Source of the DNA: a bacterium
GTDB taxonomy: Bacteria > Bacillota_I > Bacilli_A > RF39 > UBA660
DNA length: 37,570 bases
Reading direction: 5' to 3'
Assembly (NCBI GenBank): GCA_029218465.1
Contig: JAQXRJ010000026.1
Span: 1 to 37,570, forward strand
Positions 14,275 through 23,710 of the stretch are shown here, one piece after another (within the stretch, counting starts at the first letter, position 1; the number at the start of each line of letters is the position of its first letter). Both the position numbers and the translations under genes were made by a program. The notes below the pieces were generated by a model that saw nothing but the letters and a program-made list of their open reading frames with translations, was not told where the DNA came from and made no database searches.

Positions 14275-16437
14275 ATGAACGAAGTAATAATTAAGAAAAT
14301 AGGTGATAGTTTAAATATAAAATATAAACAAGTAGAAACAGTACTGTCCCTACTGAGTGATGGAAATACTATTCCTTTTATTGCGAGATATAGAAAGGAA
14401 GCAACTGGTTCTTTAAATGAAGAAATAATACGAAGTATTAATTAATGGTATGTTTATCAATGTAATCTTTTAAAAAGAAAAGAAGATGTAATAAGATTGA
14501 TTGATGAAAAAGGAATGCTTACTGATGAACTAAAAGATAAAATATTAAAAAGTGAAAAACTTGTTGATGTAGAAGATTTATATAGACCATATAAAGAGAA
14601 AAAGAAAACTAAAGCTAGCGAAGCCGTAAAGAATGGCCTTGAACCATTAGCTAAAACTATTCTTGAATTTAAAAATATTGATATTTATAGTTTTGCAGAA
14701 AAGTATATAAATGAGAAAGTTGATACTGTAGAAAAAGCTATAGAGGGTGCAAAATATATAATAGCTGAGGAAATAAGTGACAATTCAGAATATAGAAAGT
14801 ATATAAGGGAGAATACATATAAATTTGGGACTCTTGTTAGCAAAGCCAAGAAAAAATCAAATGAATTAGATAAAAATAAAGTATATGAGATGTATTATGA
14901 TTATAGTGAGGCTTTAAAATATATAAAACCTCATAGAATTTTAGCTATAAACCGTGGAGAAAAAGAAGATATTTTATCAGTAAGTATTGATTTAGATGAA
15001 TCATTTATTATAAATTATTTGGAAAGAAAAATTGTTAAAGGAAGGAACACAAGTGAGGTGTTTTTTGTTAAGGAAGCTATTTTAGATAGCTACAATAGAC
15101 TAATAAAACCTAGTATTGAAAGGGAAATAAGAAGTGATTTAAAAATAGTTGGAGAAGACTCTGCTATAGATAATTTTTCCAAGAATTTAGAAAATCTTTT
15201 ACTAACACCTCCAATGAAGGGAAAAGTTGTCCTTGGATATGACCCTGCTTTTAGAACTGGATGTAAGCTTGCTGTAATAGATGAAACTGGTAAATTATTA
15301 AAAATAGAGGTAATTTATCCAAATGAACCTCAAAACAAAATAGAGGAATCAGAAAAAATAGTACTTGATTTAATTGACAAATACAATATTGATATAATTG
15401 CTATTGGTAATGGCACTGCATCTCGTGAAAGCGAAATATTTATTTCAAATTGTATCAAAAAGTCAAATAGGAAAGTAGAATATATTATTGTTAATGAAGC
15501 AGGAGCCAGTGTTTATTCTGCTAGTAAGCTTGCTATTAATGAGTTTCCTGATTTAACGGTTGAAAAAAGAAGTGCAATAAGTATTGGAAGAAGACTGCAA
15601 GATTCATTATCAGAACTTGTTAAAATTGACCCAAAAAGTATCGGGGTTGGACTTTATCAGCATGATGTAACCCCTAAGAAATTAGATGAATCATTAAATT
15701 TCGTTGTAACTAAAGTTGTAAATCAAGTTGGAGTTAATATAAATACTGCTTCTTCATCACTTTTAAAGTATGTTTCTGGTATGAATAAAAAGGCAATAGA
15801 TTCAATTCTAAATGAGAGAGATATTAAAGGAAGATTTAACTCAAGAGAGGAAATAAAAAAAATAAAGGGGATAACGTCAAAAGTGTATGAACAATCTATT
15901 GGTTTTATTAGAATACTTGATGGAGTTAATCCTCTTGATAAAACATCTATTCATCCTGAGAGTTATGATGTAGCCATAAAGATATTAAATATTATTGGAT
16001 GTACTGTTAATGATATTGGCAGTAAAGAATTAAATAATAAATTAGATATGTTAGACAAGGATAAATTAAGCTTAGATATTAATATAGATAAGTATACTCT
16101 TAATGATATAATCCTTGATTTAAAAAAGCCAGGAAGAGATTTAAGAGATAATATGCCTAAGCCTATTTTAAAAAAAGATATACTTAAGATAGATGATTTA
16201 AGGGTTGGTCAGAAACTTCAAGGAACTGTTAGAAATGTAATTGATTTTGGAGTATTTATAGATATTGGTTTGCATAATGATGGTTTAGCTCATATATCTA
16301 AGTTAACTAATAAATATATAAAACATCCAAGTGAAGTAGTATCCGTTGGAGATATAGTTGACTGTTATGTAATTGATATTAATAAAGAAAAGGAAAAAGT
16401 TTCACTTAGTTTAATTGAAAAAAGTAGTTTGGAGTGA
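14275..16437 (+). pseudogene. tex: tex (RNA-binding transcription accessory protein) split by an in-frame stop
   Basis: The region encodes a full Tex protein (720 codons) with one in-frame TAA at codon 57 (14443-14445). The amino acids on both sides align without a gap with the Tex pattern IRxIxxxY-x-YL-x-NL-x-x-RKExVIRLI, so no bases are lost; the stop falls where family members usually have Glu (GAA to TAA). The start is ATG 14275 after GGAGGAT. Downstream order is preserved: helical N-terminal repeats, YqgF RNase H-like domain ('GYDPAFRTGCKLAVID'), helix-hairpin-helix ('NTASSSLLKYVSG') and C-terminal S1 domain ('QGTVRNVIDFGVFIDIG'). The rest shows no decay, suggesting a recent mutation, a sequencing or assembly error, or re-initiation near TTG 14497, which would give about 646 residues. 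Confidence 0.88.
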
Positions 16438-16442
16438 TTGAT

Positions 16443-16955
16443 GTGAAAGAAGCGAAAGGGGCAAGTTATTATTTATTCTCATTTTTTACTGTTTCAATGG
16501 TTGCATGGTTTTTTGAAATATTATATTCGTTAATTTTTAGATCTAAGCTTGTATTTCCAGGAGTATTATTAGGACCATGGTGTCCTATATATGGTGTAGC
16601 ATGTTTAATATTATTTTTGCTTACTGATAAAAAAGACTATATTATTCTCAATTTTATAAAAGTGTTTCTTGTATCTGCAATAGTAGAATATTGTATATCT
16701 TATGTATCTGAAATTTTTTTTCATCGCAGAATTTGGAACTATAGTAATTATTTTTTGAATATTAACGGAAGAATATGTTTAAGTATGACAATTATGTTTA
16801 CTCTTGGAGGATTAATTTGGATATATATAATAGAACCTAAACTATATAAAAAGTTTATTAATAATAAACGATTGTTTAGCATTTTATCATTTATTTGTTT
16901 GATAACTATAATACTTGATTATGCTTATAATGTATTTTTCAAATGGAAAAGTTGA
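16443..16955 (+). CDS. CmpB-like putative ABC transporter permease
   Basis: A 170-residue polytopic membrane protein with about five hydrophobic segments. The motif 'GVLLGPWCPIYGVACL' is the signature of the ABC_trans_CmpB family (annotated as putative ABC transporter permease, also DUF1113), and 'SYVSEIFFHRRIWNYSNYFLNINGRICL' matches its second conserved block. No ATPase partner is adjacent, so the transporter name is only a family label. I take GTG 16443 as start because GGAGTGA, which covers the end of tex, lies 5 bases upstream. The gene is probably cotranscribed with tex. Confidence 0.65.
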   Translation: MKEAKGASYYLFSFFTVSMVAWFFEILYSLIFRSKLVFPGVLLGPWCPIYGVACLILFLLTDKKDYIILNFIKVFLVSAIVEYCISYVSEIFFHRRIWNYSNYFLNINGRICLSMTIMFTLGGLIWIYIIEPKLYKKFINNKRLFSILSFICLITIILDYAYNVFFKWKS

Positions 16956-16980
16956 CATTTTTGTTAACTTATTGTATTAT
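16952..16980 (+). promoter_or_regulatory. Strong promoter of the acyltransferase gene
   Basis: TTGACA (16952-16957), 17 bases, then TATTAT (16975-16980). The -35 box contains the stop codon of the preceding gene. Confidence 0.75.
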
Positions 16981-17033
16981 ACACGCTTGTAGTTTTGTAG
17001 TAGTAAAATGTATTTAAAAGGGGGCCAAGTAAT

Positions 17034-18122
17034 ATGGCAGTTGAAAATTTAAAATATTGGATTGATAAAGATGGAAATAAAGTGTGGGGAAGTTCAAAAT
17101 ATTACAATAAATCATTAGAGTATTTAATAAAAAATAATCCTGAGGATGTTATCTCAAAAAATGGAATAGATAGAAGAAAACTATTTCATAAGCTTTTTTT
17201 GAAAATATTACCTTTAACATCAAAAAATAAATTTGTAATTCTTGATAATAGTGTCATTGATAGAAATGAATTTGAAATTGTAACAGATGATGATATTCCT
17301 AAAGATAGAAAAGTTGTCTATGTATGTACGCATGGTTTTAAAGATGATATTGCACTTGCCCTTGCAACTATTAAAAGACATGCTTATATTGCATTTGCTA
17401 GTATACCAGATTTTTATTATACAATAGATGGATATGCTTTATGGGCAAATGGTGTATTTGTTATGGATAGAAAGGATTCAGAAAGTAAAAAGGCACTTCT
17501 TTCAAAAGTAAATTATGCTTTTAAGAATGGATTGAATTCAATTTTAATATATACTGAAGGTGTTTGGAATAAAGATCCCAATGAATTAATTTTAAAGCAG
17601 TGGAAAGGTGCATACTGTATTGCAAAGGAAAATGATGCATTAATTGTACCAATAGTTACTTTGAATAAGGATATGAAAATTGATAATGACGAAGGTATTT
17701 GTTATTCAATGATGGGTAAACCAATAGATTCAAGAGATTATACTATTGAAGAGGCAAAAGAACTAGTAAGAAATGCTTTTTCAACAGGAAAATATGTTTT
17801 ATATGATAAATTTTCTCATTATGAAAGATCAAAAATTGGTAATGCAGAAGAATATTGGGATAAATACGTTTCAGAACTTATCAAATCTTCAAACGTTTGT
17901 AAAAAATGTTATGTTGAAACTAAAGATAATTATGTTAGTCTTTGCGATTCTAGATTATATGACTATGAAATAGAAAATGATGCAGAGTATATAGATAAAA
18001 ATATTGTTACTGAAGAAGATGTTTTCTCGTGTATGAAGAATGTTACTCCTACTACTGGTAATGCTAAGGTGTACGTAAAAACTTATAATATTAAAGGAAA
18101 AAAGAAGAAATATTTTGAATAG
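17034..18122 (+). CDS. PlsC-type lysophospholipid acyltransferase family protein
   Basis: A 362-residue protein with an LPLAT-type acyltransferase domain (about 85-235). The catalytic H-x4-D motif is seen in 'THGFKDDIALALA', and a substrate-binding block resembling 'F-P-E-G-T' appears as 'IYTEGVWN'. Such enzymes transfer acyl chains to lysophosphatidic acid or related acceptors in membrane lipid synthesis. The C-terminal third (about 270-362) contains several cysteines and acidic residues and is not part of the usual domain. There is no obvious membrane helix, so association with the membrane would be peripheral. A strong promoter and its own terminator make it monocistronic. Confidence 0.72.
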   Translation: MAVENLKYWIDKDGNKVWGSSKYYNKSLEYLIKNNPEDVISKNGIDRRKLFHKLFLKILPLTSKNKFVILDNSVIDRNEFEIVTDDDIPKDRKVVYVCTHGFKDDIALALATIKRHAYIAFASIPDFYYTIDGYALWANGVFVMDRKDSESKKALLSKVNYAFKNGLNSILIYTEGVWNKDPNELILKQWKGAYCIAKENDALIVPIVTLNKDMKIDNDEGICYSMMGKPIDSRDYTIEEAKELVRNAFSTGKYVLYDKFSHYERSKIGNAEEYWDKYVSELIKSSNVCKKCYVETKDNYVSLCDSRLYDYEIENDAEYIDKNIVTEEDVFSCMKNVTPTTGNAKVYVKTYNIKGKKKKYFE

Positions 18123-18147
18123 GGTATTCCTTCTTTTTATTTTTTGT
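18099..18147 (+). terminator. Terminator of the acyltransferase gene
   Basis: AAAAAGAAG (18099-18107)/CTTCTTTTT (18130-18138) with an inner GAATA-GGG-TATTC hairpin (18117-18129), followed by ATTTTTTG. It covers the last codons and the stop. Confidence 0.7.
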
Positions 18148-18178
18148 TTTATAATTATGATAGAGTAGGTGATGATAA

Positions 18179-19987
18179 ATGTATGAATTGCAATTACCAG
18201 GCGTAGCATTTTTCTTTTCAATGTTGCTTTTTATAGTATATTTTTTTAAAGAAAGAGTTAAATTTATAGAAAACAAAGTTTATTCGGTAATGATTGTTAT
18301 GGGGCTTATTGATAGTTCTATAATATGCTTTGAAAGACTTTTAGTTGTACATGGAGATATTAATAAAGTAACTCCATTTATTAAAACAGTATTAGAAATT
18401 ACTAATAAGGTGGATTTTATAACATTAATAATACTTACATCATGCTTATTTATATATTCTATATTGATATCTATTCCAAATATTAAACCAAAAATTGATA
18501 AAATAATTAAATCTGTAGTAGTATTTGATGTTATTTCACTTGTTTTAATATTTCTTTTAGATGTACAATTAATTACTAATAATAATATTATTAGCATAAC
18601 AGGAAGTGCAGTATTACCAACATATATTGTTTGTGGCTTTTATTTAATAGCCTCTATTGGTGTTGCTGTTATAAATTTCAAAAATATTTCTATTAAACAT
18701 ATACCAATTATTAGTATAATATTTTTATTTTTGCTTTTAATGTTGTTATTTAATATAAATCCATATATTATCATTATTTCTATAACTATTACTTTTGTTA
18801 ATTATCTTATGTATTTTACAATTGAAAATCCTGATGTTGTTATGATAGAAGAATTAACAAATGCAAAAAATATGGTAGAAAAATATAACAATGATAAATC
18901 TATATTTTTATTCAATATGACTCAACAAATAAGAAATCCGTTAAATATGATGGAACAATATACTGAATCAGTTCTTGAAGAAGAAAATATAGAGGTTATT
19001 AAGAAGAAAATGTTTGATATTAGAAATGAACAACAAAAAATATCACATATTATTAATGGTGCTCTTGATTTAACAACATTAGATGCAAAAAAAATCAAGA
19101 TTGTTGGCACTAAATACAATTTAGAACTACTGTTAAGAGAAATAAAAATAAAAATTGAAAAAGAAGCTGCCAAAAAAAATTTAGAGTTTAGAGTAAACAT
19201 AGATGAATCTTTATCTAGAGAACTTTATGGTGATTCTATTAGATTAAAACAAATTATTAATGCTTTGTTATGTAATGCAATAAAATATACAAAAAAAGGT
19301 TTTGTTGAATTTAATGTTAATTCAATTGTCAGTTTTGATGTATGTCGATTGCTTGTTACAGTAAAAGATTCAGGTATAGGAATATCTTCAAGTGAGATAG
19401 ATAAATTATTCGAAAAAAATAATGATAATAAAGTATTAGTATCTGATAATATAGATGATAGTGACATAACTCTTGATATTGCAAAAAAAATGGTTAATTT
19501 GATTGGTGGTACAATTACTGTACAAAGTTCAAAAGATAAAGGTTCTGAATTTAAATTGGTTCTAGATCAAAAAATTGTAACTACTAAAAATAAAGTATCT
19601 AAACTAATAGATGAGTATGAAAAAAGTAATGATAATATAAAAATATTATTTGTTAGCGACAACGAATCACAAAGAAATTTTTATAATAAAAAATTGCAGA
19701 ATATTGCTAATGTAGATTTATGTTCTAGTAGTCAAAGTATGCTTCAAAAAATAAGAAAAGGAAAAGTTTATTCTTTAATAATTATAAAAAGAGATATAGA
19801 AAAAATCGATGCAGTTATGGCAATGAAAAAACTTAATAAAATTAATGGATTTAAAACACCTGTAATTGTTTTAACAAACAACAAAGATGAAGAAAAAGAA
19901 TTATTACAATATGGATTTAGAGATGTAATATATACCGATTTTACTCAAAATAAATTAGTTGAAAAGATTAGAGCTAATTTATTGTAA
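18179..19987 (+). CDS. Hybrid histidine kinase-like protein lacking phosphoacceptor His and Asp
   Basis: A 602-residue protein with about seven membrane segments (to about residue 220), a HisKA-like dimerisation region, an ATPase domain and a receiver-like domain. In the H-box, where F-x-x-x-M-S-H-E-I-R-T-P-L is expected, the sequence reads F-N-M-T-Q249-Q-I-R-N-P-L, so the phosphoacceptor histidine is glutamine. The ATPase domain keeps N366, D397-S-G-I-G and the GG loop near 443, so ATP may still bind. In the receiver region (about 490-602) the phosphorylated aspartate position is K537 (in S-L-I-I-I-K) and the conserved lysine is threonine. It therefore cannot carry out a standard phosphorelay; a role as a membrane sensor or scaffold is inference. 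GTAGGTGAT precedes the ATG. No response regulator gene is adjacent. Confidence 0.82.
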   Translation: MYELQLPGVAFFFSMLLFIVYFFKERVKFIENKVYSVMIVMGLIDSSIICFERLLVVHGDINKVTPFIKTVLEITNKVDFITLIILTSCLFIYSILISIPNIKPKIDKIIKSVVVFDVISLVLIFLLDVQLITNNNIISITGSAVLPTYIVCGFYLIASIGVAVINFKNISIKHIPIISIIFLFLLLMLLFNINPYIIIISITITFVNYLMYFTIENPDVVMIEELTNAKNMVEKYNNDKSIFLFNMTQQIRNPLNMMEQYTESVLEEENIEVIKKKMFDIRNEQQKISHIINGALDLTTLDAKKIKIVGTKYNLELLLREIKIKIEKEAAKKNLEFRVNIDESLSRELYGDSIRLKQIINALLCNAIKYTKKGFVEFNVNSIVSFDVCRLLVTVKDSGIGISSSEIDKLFEKNNDNKVLVSDNIDDSDITLDIAKKMVNLIGGTITVQSSKDKGSEFKLVLDQKIVTTKNKVSKLIDEYEKSNDNIKILFVSDNESQRNFYNKKLQNIANVDLCSSSQSMLQKIRKGKVYSLIIIKRDIEKIDAVMAMKKLNKINGFKTPVIVLTNNKDEEKELLQYGFRDVIYTDFTQNKLVEKIRANLL

Positions 19988-20003
19988 AAATATTATTGAA
20001 ATT

Positions 20004-20042
20004 AAGTCAAACAATAATAACATTTGTTTTGACTTTTTTTTG
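20004..20042 (+). terminator. Terminator of the kinase-like gene
   Basis: AAGTCAAA (20004-20011) and TTTGACTT (20028-20035), followed by a T-run. The 3' arm doubles as the -35 box of the fic promoter. Confidence 0.75.
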
Positions 20043-20057
20043 ATTTTATGCTATAAT
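20029..20057 (+). promoter_or_regulatory. Extended -10 promoter of the fic gene
   Basis: TTGACT (20029-20034), 17 bases, TATAAT (20052-20057) with TGC directly before it. It is nested in the preceding terminator. Confidence 0.75.
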
Positions 20058-20083
20058 CTCATCCAATAAGAGGTGATGAGTGT

Positions 20084-20998
20084 ATGTGTATTGAAGAAAA
20101 TGAAAGACTGGCACACACAGAACAACTTGTTGAAACTTTAAAAAGAGCGGGTTTAGATTCTAATGATATTGAGCCATTAGTTATTGATTCCTTTTTAGCA
20201 TATAAATATCGTAAGCAAAATAAAAAATTATATACAGAAGATGGAAATGTTCCTACTAGATTAATTAAATTATATTATGGACTAGGCTTTAATGATTCTG
20301 AACTTAATATAATGAAACGAGCTTTTGTTACTCATTATATTAGAAATGAAAGTAAATTAGAAGGTTTGGATATTAAAGATTATCATCAAAAATGTGAAGT
20401 AGAAGGATTAGAAATTATGTATGAATTTATTCATTCATCAGAAATTGAACAAGGATTTAATATTTTTTCTACATTGCTTAGATTACATGAAAAACTTTTT
20501 TCTAAGACACCATTTCCAGAGGCTGGTGGTAAATTCAGAAATCAACCTGCATATCTTCCTGGATCAGGTGTTGATTTATGCCCTCACGATTCAATAAGTG
20601 ATGAATTATTTAAGTATTGTCAAGAAGTTGATAATCTTCGAGAAATAGCTAATATAGTTAAATTACATGATGATATGGATGCATTATTTAATTATATGGA
20701 TAAATGTATTGAATTAAATTGTGCTTTAATAAAAATACATCCATTTATAGATGGAAATGGTAGGGTAGTTAGAGGATTTACTAATAAACTTTTTGAAGAC
20801 GCTGGATTGCCTCCTGTATATATAAAACCGAATGAGAGAGCTGAATATCATAAAGCAATGAGTTTAGCGATTAATGAAAATGATTATACTGCTATAAAAA
20901 ATTTTTATCGATATAAGGTATGTGATACTATAATTGAACTTGATATAAATAATAGGGTCAGAACTGAAAACCAAGAAAACTATCAAAAGAAAAAGTAA
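20084..20998 (+). CDS. Fic-domain protein (AMP transferase)
   Basis: A 304-residue protein. The full Fic motif H219-P-F-I-D-G-N-G-R227 is present, so it should transfer AMP or another phosphate-containing group from a nucleotide to a protein hydroxyl. An N-terminal segment 'RNESKLEGLD' resembles the inhibitory helix motif [S/T]xxxE[G/N] of class II Fic proteins; the inhibitory Glu-Gly is kept while the first position is Glu. The N-terminal 80 residues are helical and unassigned. The target is unknown; it might be housekeeping regulation, as with FicT-like enzymes, or a toxin. No antitoxin gene is visible. AGAGGTGATG lies upstream of the ATG. Confidence 0.88.
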   Translation: MCIEENERLAHTEQLVETLKRAGLDSNDIEPLVIDSFLAYKYRKQNKKLYTEDGNVPTRLIKLYYGLGFNDSELNIMKRAFVTHYIRNESKLEGLDIKDYHQKCEVEGLEIMYEFIHSSEIEQGFNIFSTLLRLHEKLFSKTPFPEAGGKFRNQPAYLPGSGVDLCPHDSISDELFKYCQEVDNLREIANIVKLHDDMDALFNYMDKCIELNCALIKIHPFIDGNGRVVRGFTNKLFEDAGLPPVYIKPNERAEYHKAMSLAINENDYTAIKNFYRYKVCDTIIELDINNRVRTENQENYQKKK

Positions 20999-21020
20999 TT
21001 GATTAATCAATTACTTTTTT
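20991..21020. terminator. Bidirectional terminator between fic and trpS
   Basis: A perfect palindrome, AAAAGTAATTGATT (20991-21004) and its complement (21005-21018), effectively a 12-bp stem with a 4-base loop, with T-runs in both directions. Confidence 0.85.
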
Positions 21021-22020
21021 AGTATTCAATCATCATTGCTTTTTTAACTTTTTTCATTGTTACTTTTGCTTTTTGTTTTGCTTCTTCTGTACCTTTTTTT
21101 AATATTGATTCAACAATTTCAGGATTTTTTTCATAATATTTTCTCTTTTCTCTTATTGGCTCTAAAAATTTATTCATATTATTAATTAATTCCTTTTTAC
21201 AAGATACGCATCCACGAGCTCCTTTTTTACATTCAGAACAAACTGTATCTAAATTTGGATTTTCGATTAGTTTGTGATAATAGAAAACCATACATTTTTC
21301 TGGCTCAGCAGGATCGTCTTTTCTAATTTTATTTGTATCTGTTACTGCGCTCATTATTTTTTTGGAAATAGTTTCTTCATTGTCACATAAATATATTGCG
21401 TTTCCTAAACTTTTTCCCATTTTTTCATTACCATCTAAGCCTTTGATTCGTGGACTAGTACTAAGAAGAGCATCTGGCTCTTTTAGTGTTTCTCCATATA
21501 TATTGTTAAACTTTCTAACTATTTCTCTACATTGCTCTATCAGAGGTAATTGATCCTCACCAACTGGAATTAAGTCTCCATTAAATGCTGTAATATCAGC
21601 TGCTTGACTAACTGGATATCCTACAAATCCATATGTAACTGATTCTCCACTATTTCCGAACAATGCTTTTTTTTGTGTAATTTCGGATTTTACTGTTGGA
21701 TTTCTATATAATCTTGCCATAGTAACAAGATTGGAATAAAAAACAGTAAGTTCAGCTATTTCTGAAATTTGAGATTGTATATATAAAGTTGCTTTTTCTG
21801 GATTTATACCACATGATAATAAATCAATGGCTAGTTCATAAACATTTTTTCTTACTTTAGAAGGATTATCAAAATTATCAGTTAGTGCTTGTACATCAGC
21901 TATTTCAATATTTGTTTCATATTCATTTTGTAGCTTCAACCAATTTTTTACAGCTCCAAAATAATGACCTAAATGAAGATTTCCAGTGGGTCTTATTCCT
22001 GTTAATATAGTTTTTTTCAT
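21019..22020 (-). CDS. trpS: Tryptophanyl-tRNA synthetase
   Basis: Charges tRNA-Trp with tryptophan using ATP. The 333-residue class I enzyme shows the HIGH-type signature as H16-L-G-H in 'GIRPTGNLHLGHYFGA', the class I KMSKS loop as K-M-G-K-S in 'GNEKMGKSLGN', and a C-x2-C-x6-C-x2-C cluster near 265-280 ('CSECKKGARGCVSC') that may bind a metal, as in some bacterial TrpRS. Start ATG 22020 follows AGGATGTGA; an in-frame upstream ATG at 22050 is less likely. The leader is too short for a T-box, so no such control is visible. Confidence 0.93.
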   Translation of the reverse strand: MKKTILTGIRPTGNLHLGHYFGAVKNWLKLQNEYETNIEIADVQALTDNFDNPSKVRKNVYELAIDLLSCGINPEKATLYIQSQISEIAELTVFYSNLVTMARLYRNPTVKSEITQKKALFGNSGESVTYGFVGYPVSQAADITAFNGDLIPVGEDQLPLIEQCREIVRKFNNIYGETLKEPDALLSTSPRIKGLDGNEKMGKSLGNAIYLCDNEETISKKIMSAVTDTNKIRKDDPAEPEKCMVFYYHKLIENPNLDTVCSECKKGARGCVSCKKELINNMNKFLEPIREKRKYYEKNPEIVESILKKGTEEAKQKAKVTMKKVKKAMMIEY

Positions 22021-22099
22021 AATATCACATCCTTTTATAAATTTTATCATAATTATAAAAAAAAATTAACTATTTTTATTAAAGATGTGATATACTTTA

Positions 22100-22105
22100 T
22101 ATAAT
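22100..22105 (+). promoter_or_regulatory. -10 box upstream of the 37-residue peptide
   Basis: TATAAT with no convincing -35 box. It would produce a leader of about 35 bases. Confidence 0.35.
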
Positions 22106-22148
22106 TTACAATAAGTAAATAAATATTTTTGTGGGAAGTGTGCATAAT

Positions 22149-22262
22149 ATGAATAATCAAACTATTTACTTAATTATGAGAATTTTAACATTTTTATTTA
22201 TAATTGTTATTTTAATATTGCTTTATATGATAATTTTTTCATCATATGATGATAAAAAGTAG
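22149..22262 (+). CDS. Small single-pass membrane peptide (37 residues)
   Basis: A short open frame between divergent trpS and asnS. It encodes a polar N-terminus (M-N-N-Q-T), one hydrophobic helix of about 24 residues (about 6-30) and a polar, charged tail S-S-Y-D-D-K-K. GGGAAGTG precedes the ATG. Size and composition resemble small membrane proteins that modulate larger complexes, and also type I toxin peptides, but I see no antisense RNA. I recognise no family. It may share a transcript with asnS, which starts 48 bases later. Confidence 0.5.
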   Translation: MNNQTIYLIMRILTFLFIIVILILLYMIIFSSYDDKK

Positions 22263-22310
22263 TTTGAATAGAATATATTATTGTGTTACAATAATTTCAA
22301 GGTGATTAAA

Positions 22311-23684
22311 ATGTTATTAGATGTAAAAGAATTATATAAAAAAATTGATTGTTTAATGAATAAAGAGGTAACGTTGCAAGGATGGATTAAGAATCATAGA
22401 AAACAAAAAGAATTTGGTTTTATTGATTTTTCTGATGGTACTTGCTTTAAACATGTTCAACTAGTATATGATAATAAATTAGATAGTTTTGATGAAATTC
22501 AGAAATATCATATTGGATGTGCAATTACAGTTTTTGGTGAAGTTGTTGAATCTCAAGGTAGTGGGCAAAACTTTGAAATACGAGTTAAGAGTATTAAACT
22601 AGAGGGTGATTGCCCAGAAGATTATCCGATGCAGCCAAAAAGGCATTCTAATGAGTTTTTGAGAGAACAGGCATATTTAAGACCTAGGGTTAATCTTTTT
22701 CAAGCTGTTTTTAGAGTAAGAAGTACAGCCGCTTATGCTATTCATAAATTTTTTCAAGATAAAGGATTTGTATATTTTCATGCACCACTTATAACAAGTA
22801 GTGATTGTGAAGGCGCAGGTGAAATGTTTCAAGTTACAACGCTTGATTTGGATAGAATTGCTGAGAACGGTAGTGTTGATTATGGAAAGGATTTTTTTGG
22901 AAAACAAGCAAATCTTACTGTATCTGGTCAATTAGAGGCAGAAACGTTTGCACTTGCTTATAAAAAGACCTATACTTTTGGACCAACTTTTAGGGCCGAA
23001 AATTCTAATACTAAAACTCATGCTAATGAATTTTGGATGATTGAACCAGAAATGGCTTTTTGTGATTTAGCTGGAGATATGGATGTTATGGAGGAAATGT
23101 TAAAATATATTGTTCAATATGTTTTAGATAATTGTAAAGATGAAATGGAATTTTTTGATAAGTTTGTTGAAAAAGGATTGCTTGATAAGTTAAATAAACT
23201 TGTTAAAAGTAAATTTACTAGAATTAGTCATCATGATGTAATAACAATACTAAAAAATGCAAAAGTAAAATGGGAATTTCAACCAGCTTACGGAGAGGAT
23301 ATCGCTAGAGAACATGAAAAATATATAACTGAATATTTTAGTGGGCCAGTATTTATTACTGATTGGCCAAAAGATATTAAAGCTTTTTATATGAAATTAA
23401 ATCCTGATGGAGAAACAGTTGCTGCTGTTGACTTAGAAGTTCCTGGTGCTGGAGAGCTAATGGGTGGATCCCAAAGGGAAGATGATTATGAAAAACTTGT
23501 TAATAGAATGAAAGAAATGGGTATTGAAGTTGATGAATGGTATTTAAATTTAAGAAAATTTGGTGGGTGCTATCATTCTGGATTTGGAATGGGATTTGAA
23601 AGATTACTTATATATTTAACTGGAGTAGAAAATATAAGAGATGTAATTCCTTATCCAAGAACACCTGGAAATTGCGATTATTAA
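22311..23684 (+). CDS. asnS: Asparaginyl-tRNA synthetase
   Basis: Charges tRNA-Asn with asparagine. A 457-residue class IIb enzyme with an N-terminal OB-fold anticodon-binding domain (about 15-110, 'VTLQGWIKNHRKQKEFGFIDF') and a catalytic core. Motif 2 is seen as 'FGPTFRAENSNTKTHANEFW', followed by M-I-E-P-E-M, and motif 3 as 'GFGMGFERLLIYLTG'. The length is normal for AsnRS. AAGGTGATT precedes ATG 22311; upstream in-frame codons lack a ribosome binding site. A lipoprotein gene follows after 49 bases. Confidence 0.94.
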   Translation: MLLDVKELYKKIDCLMNKEVTLQGWIKNHRKQKEFGFIDFSDGTCFKHVQLVYDNKLDSFDEIQKYHIGCAITVFGEVVESQGSGQNFEIRVKSIKLEGDCPEDYPMQPKRHSNEFLREQAYLRPRVNLFQAVFRVRSTAAYAIHKFFQDKGFVYFHAPLITSSDCEGAGEMFQVTTLDLDRIAENGSVDYGKDFFGKQANLTVSGQLEAETFALAYKKTYTFGPTFRAENSNTKTHANEFWMIEPEMAFCDLAGDMDVMEEMLKYIVQYVLDNCKDEMEFFDKFVEKGLLDKLNKLVKSKFTRISHHDVITILKNAKVKWEFQPAYGEDIAREHEKYITEYFSGPVFITDWPKDIKAFYMKLNPDGETVAAVDLEVPGAGELMGGSQREDDYEKLVNRMKEMGIEVDEWYLNLRKFGGCYHSGFGMGFERLLIYLTGVENIRDVIPYPRTPGNCDY

Positions 23685-23710
23685 AATGTATAAAAAATAA
23701 AAAAAGATTC

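Noticed and set aside
14443-14445. Frameshift or recoded stop in tex
   Set aside because: Both parts are in the same frame with aligned residues, so no frameshift. TAA is a normal stop throughout the window, so general recoding is excluded.
22021-22310. T-box leaders for trpS or asnS
   Set aside because: The leaders are short and have no AGGGTGGNACCGCG-type element or specifier hairpin.
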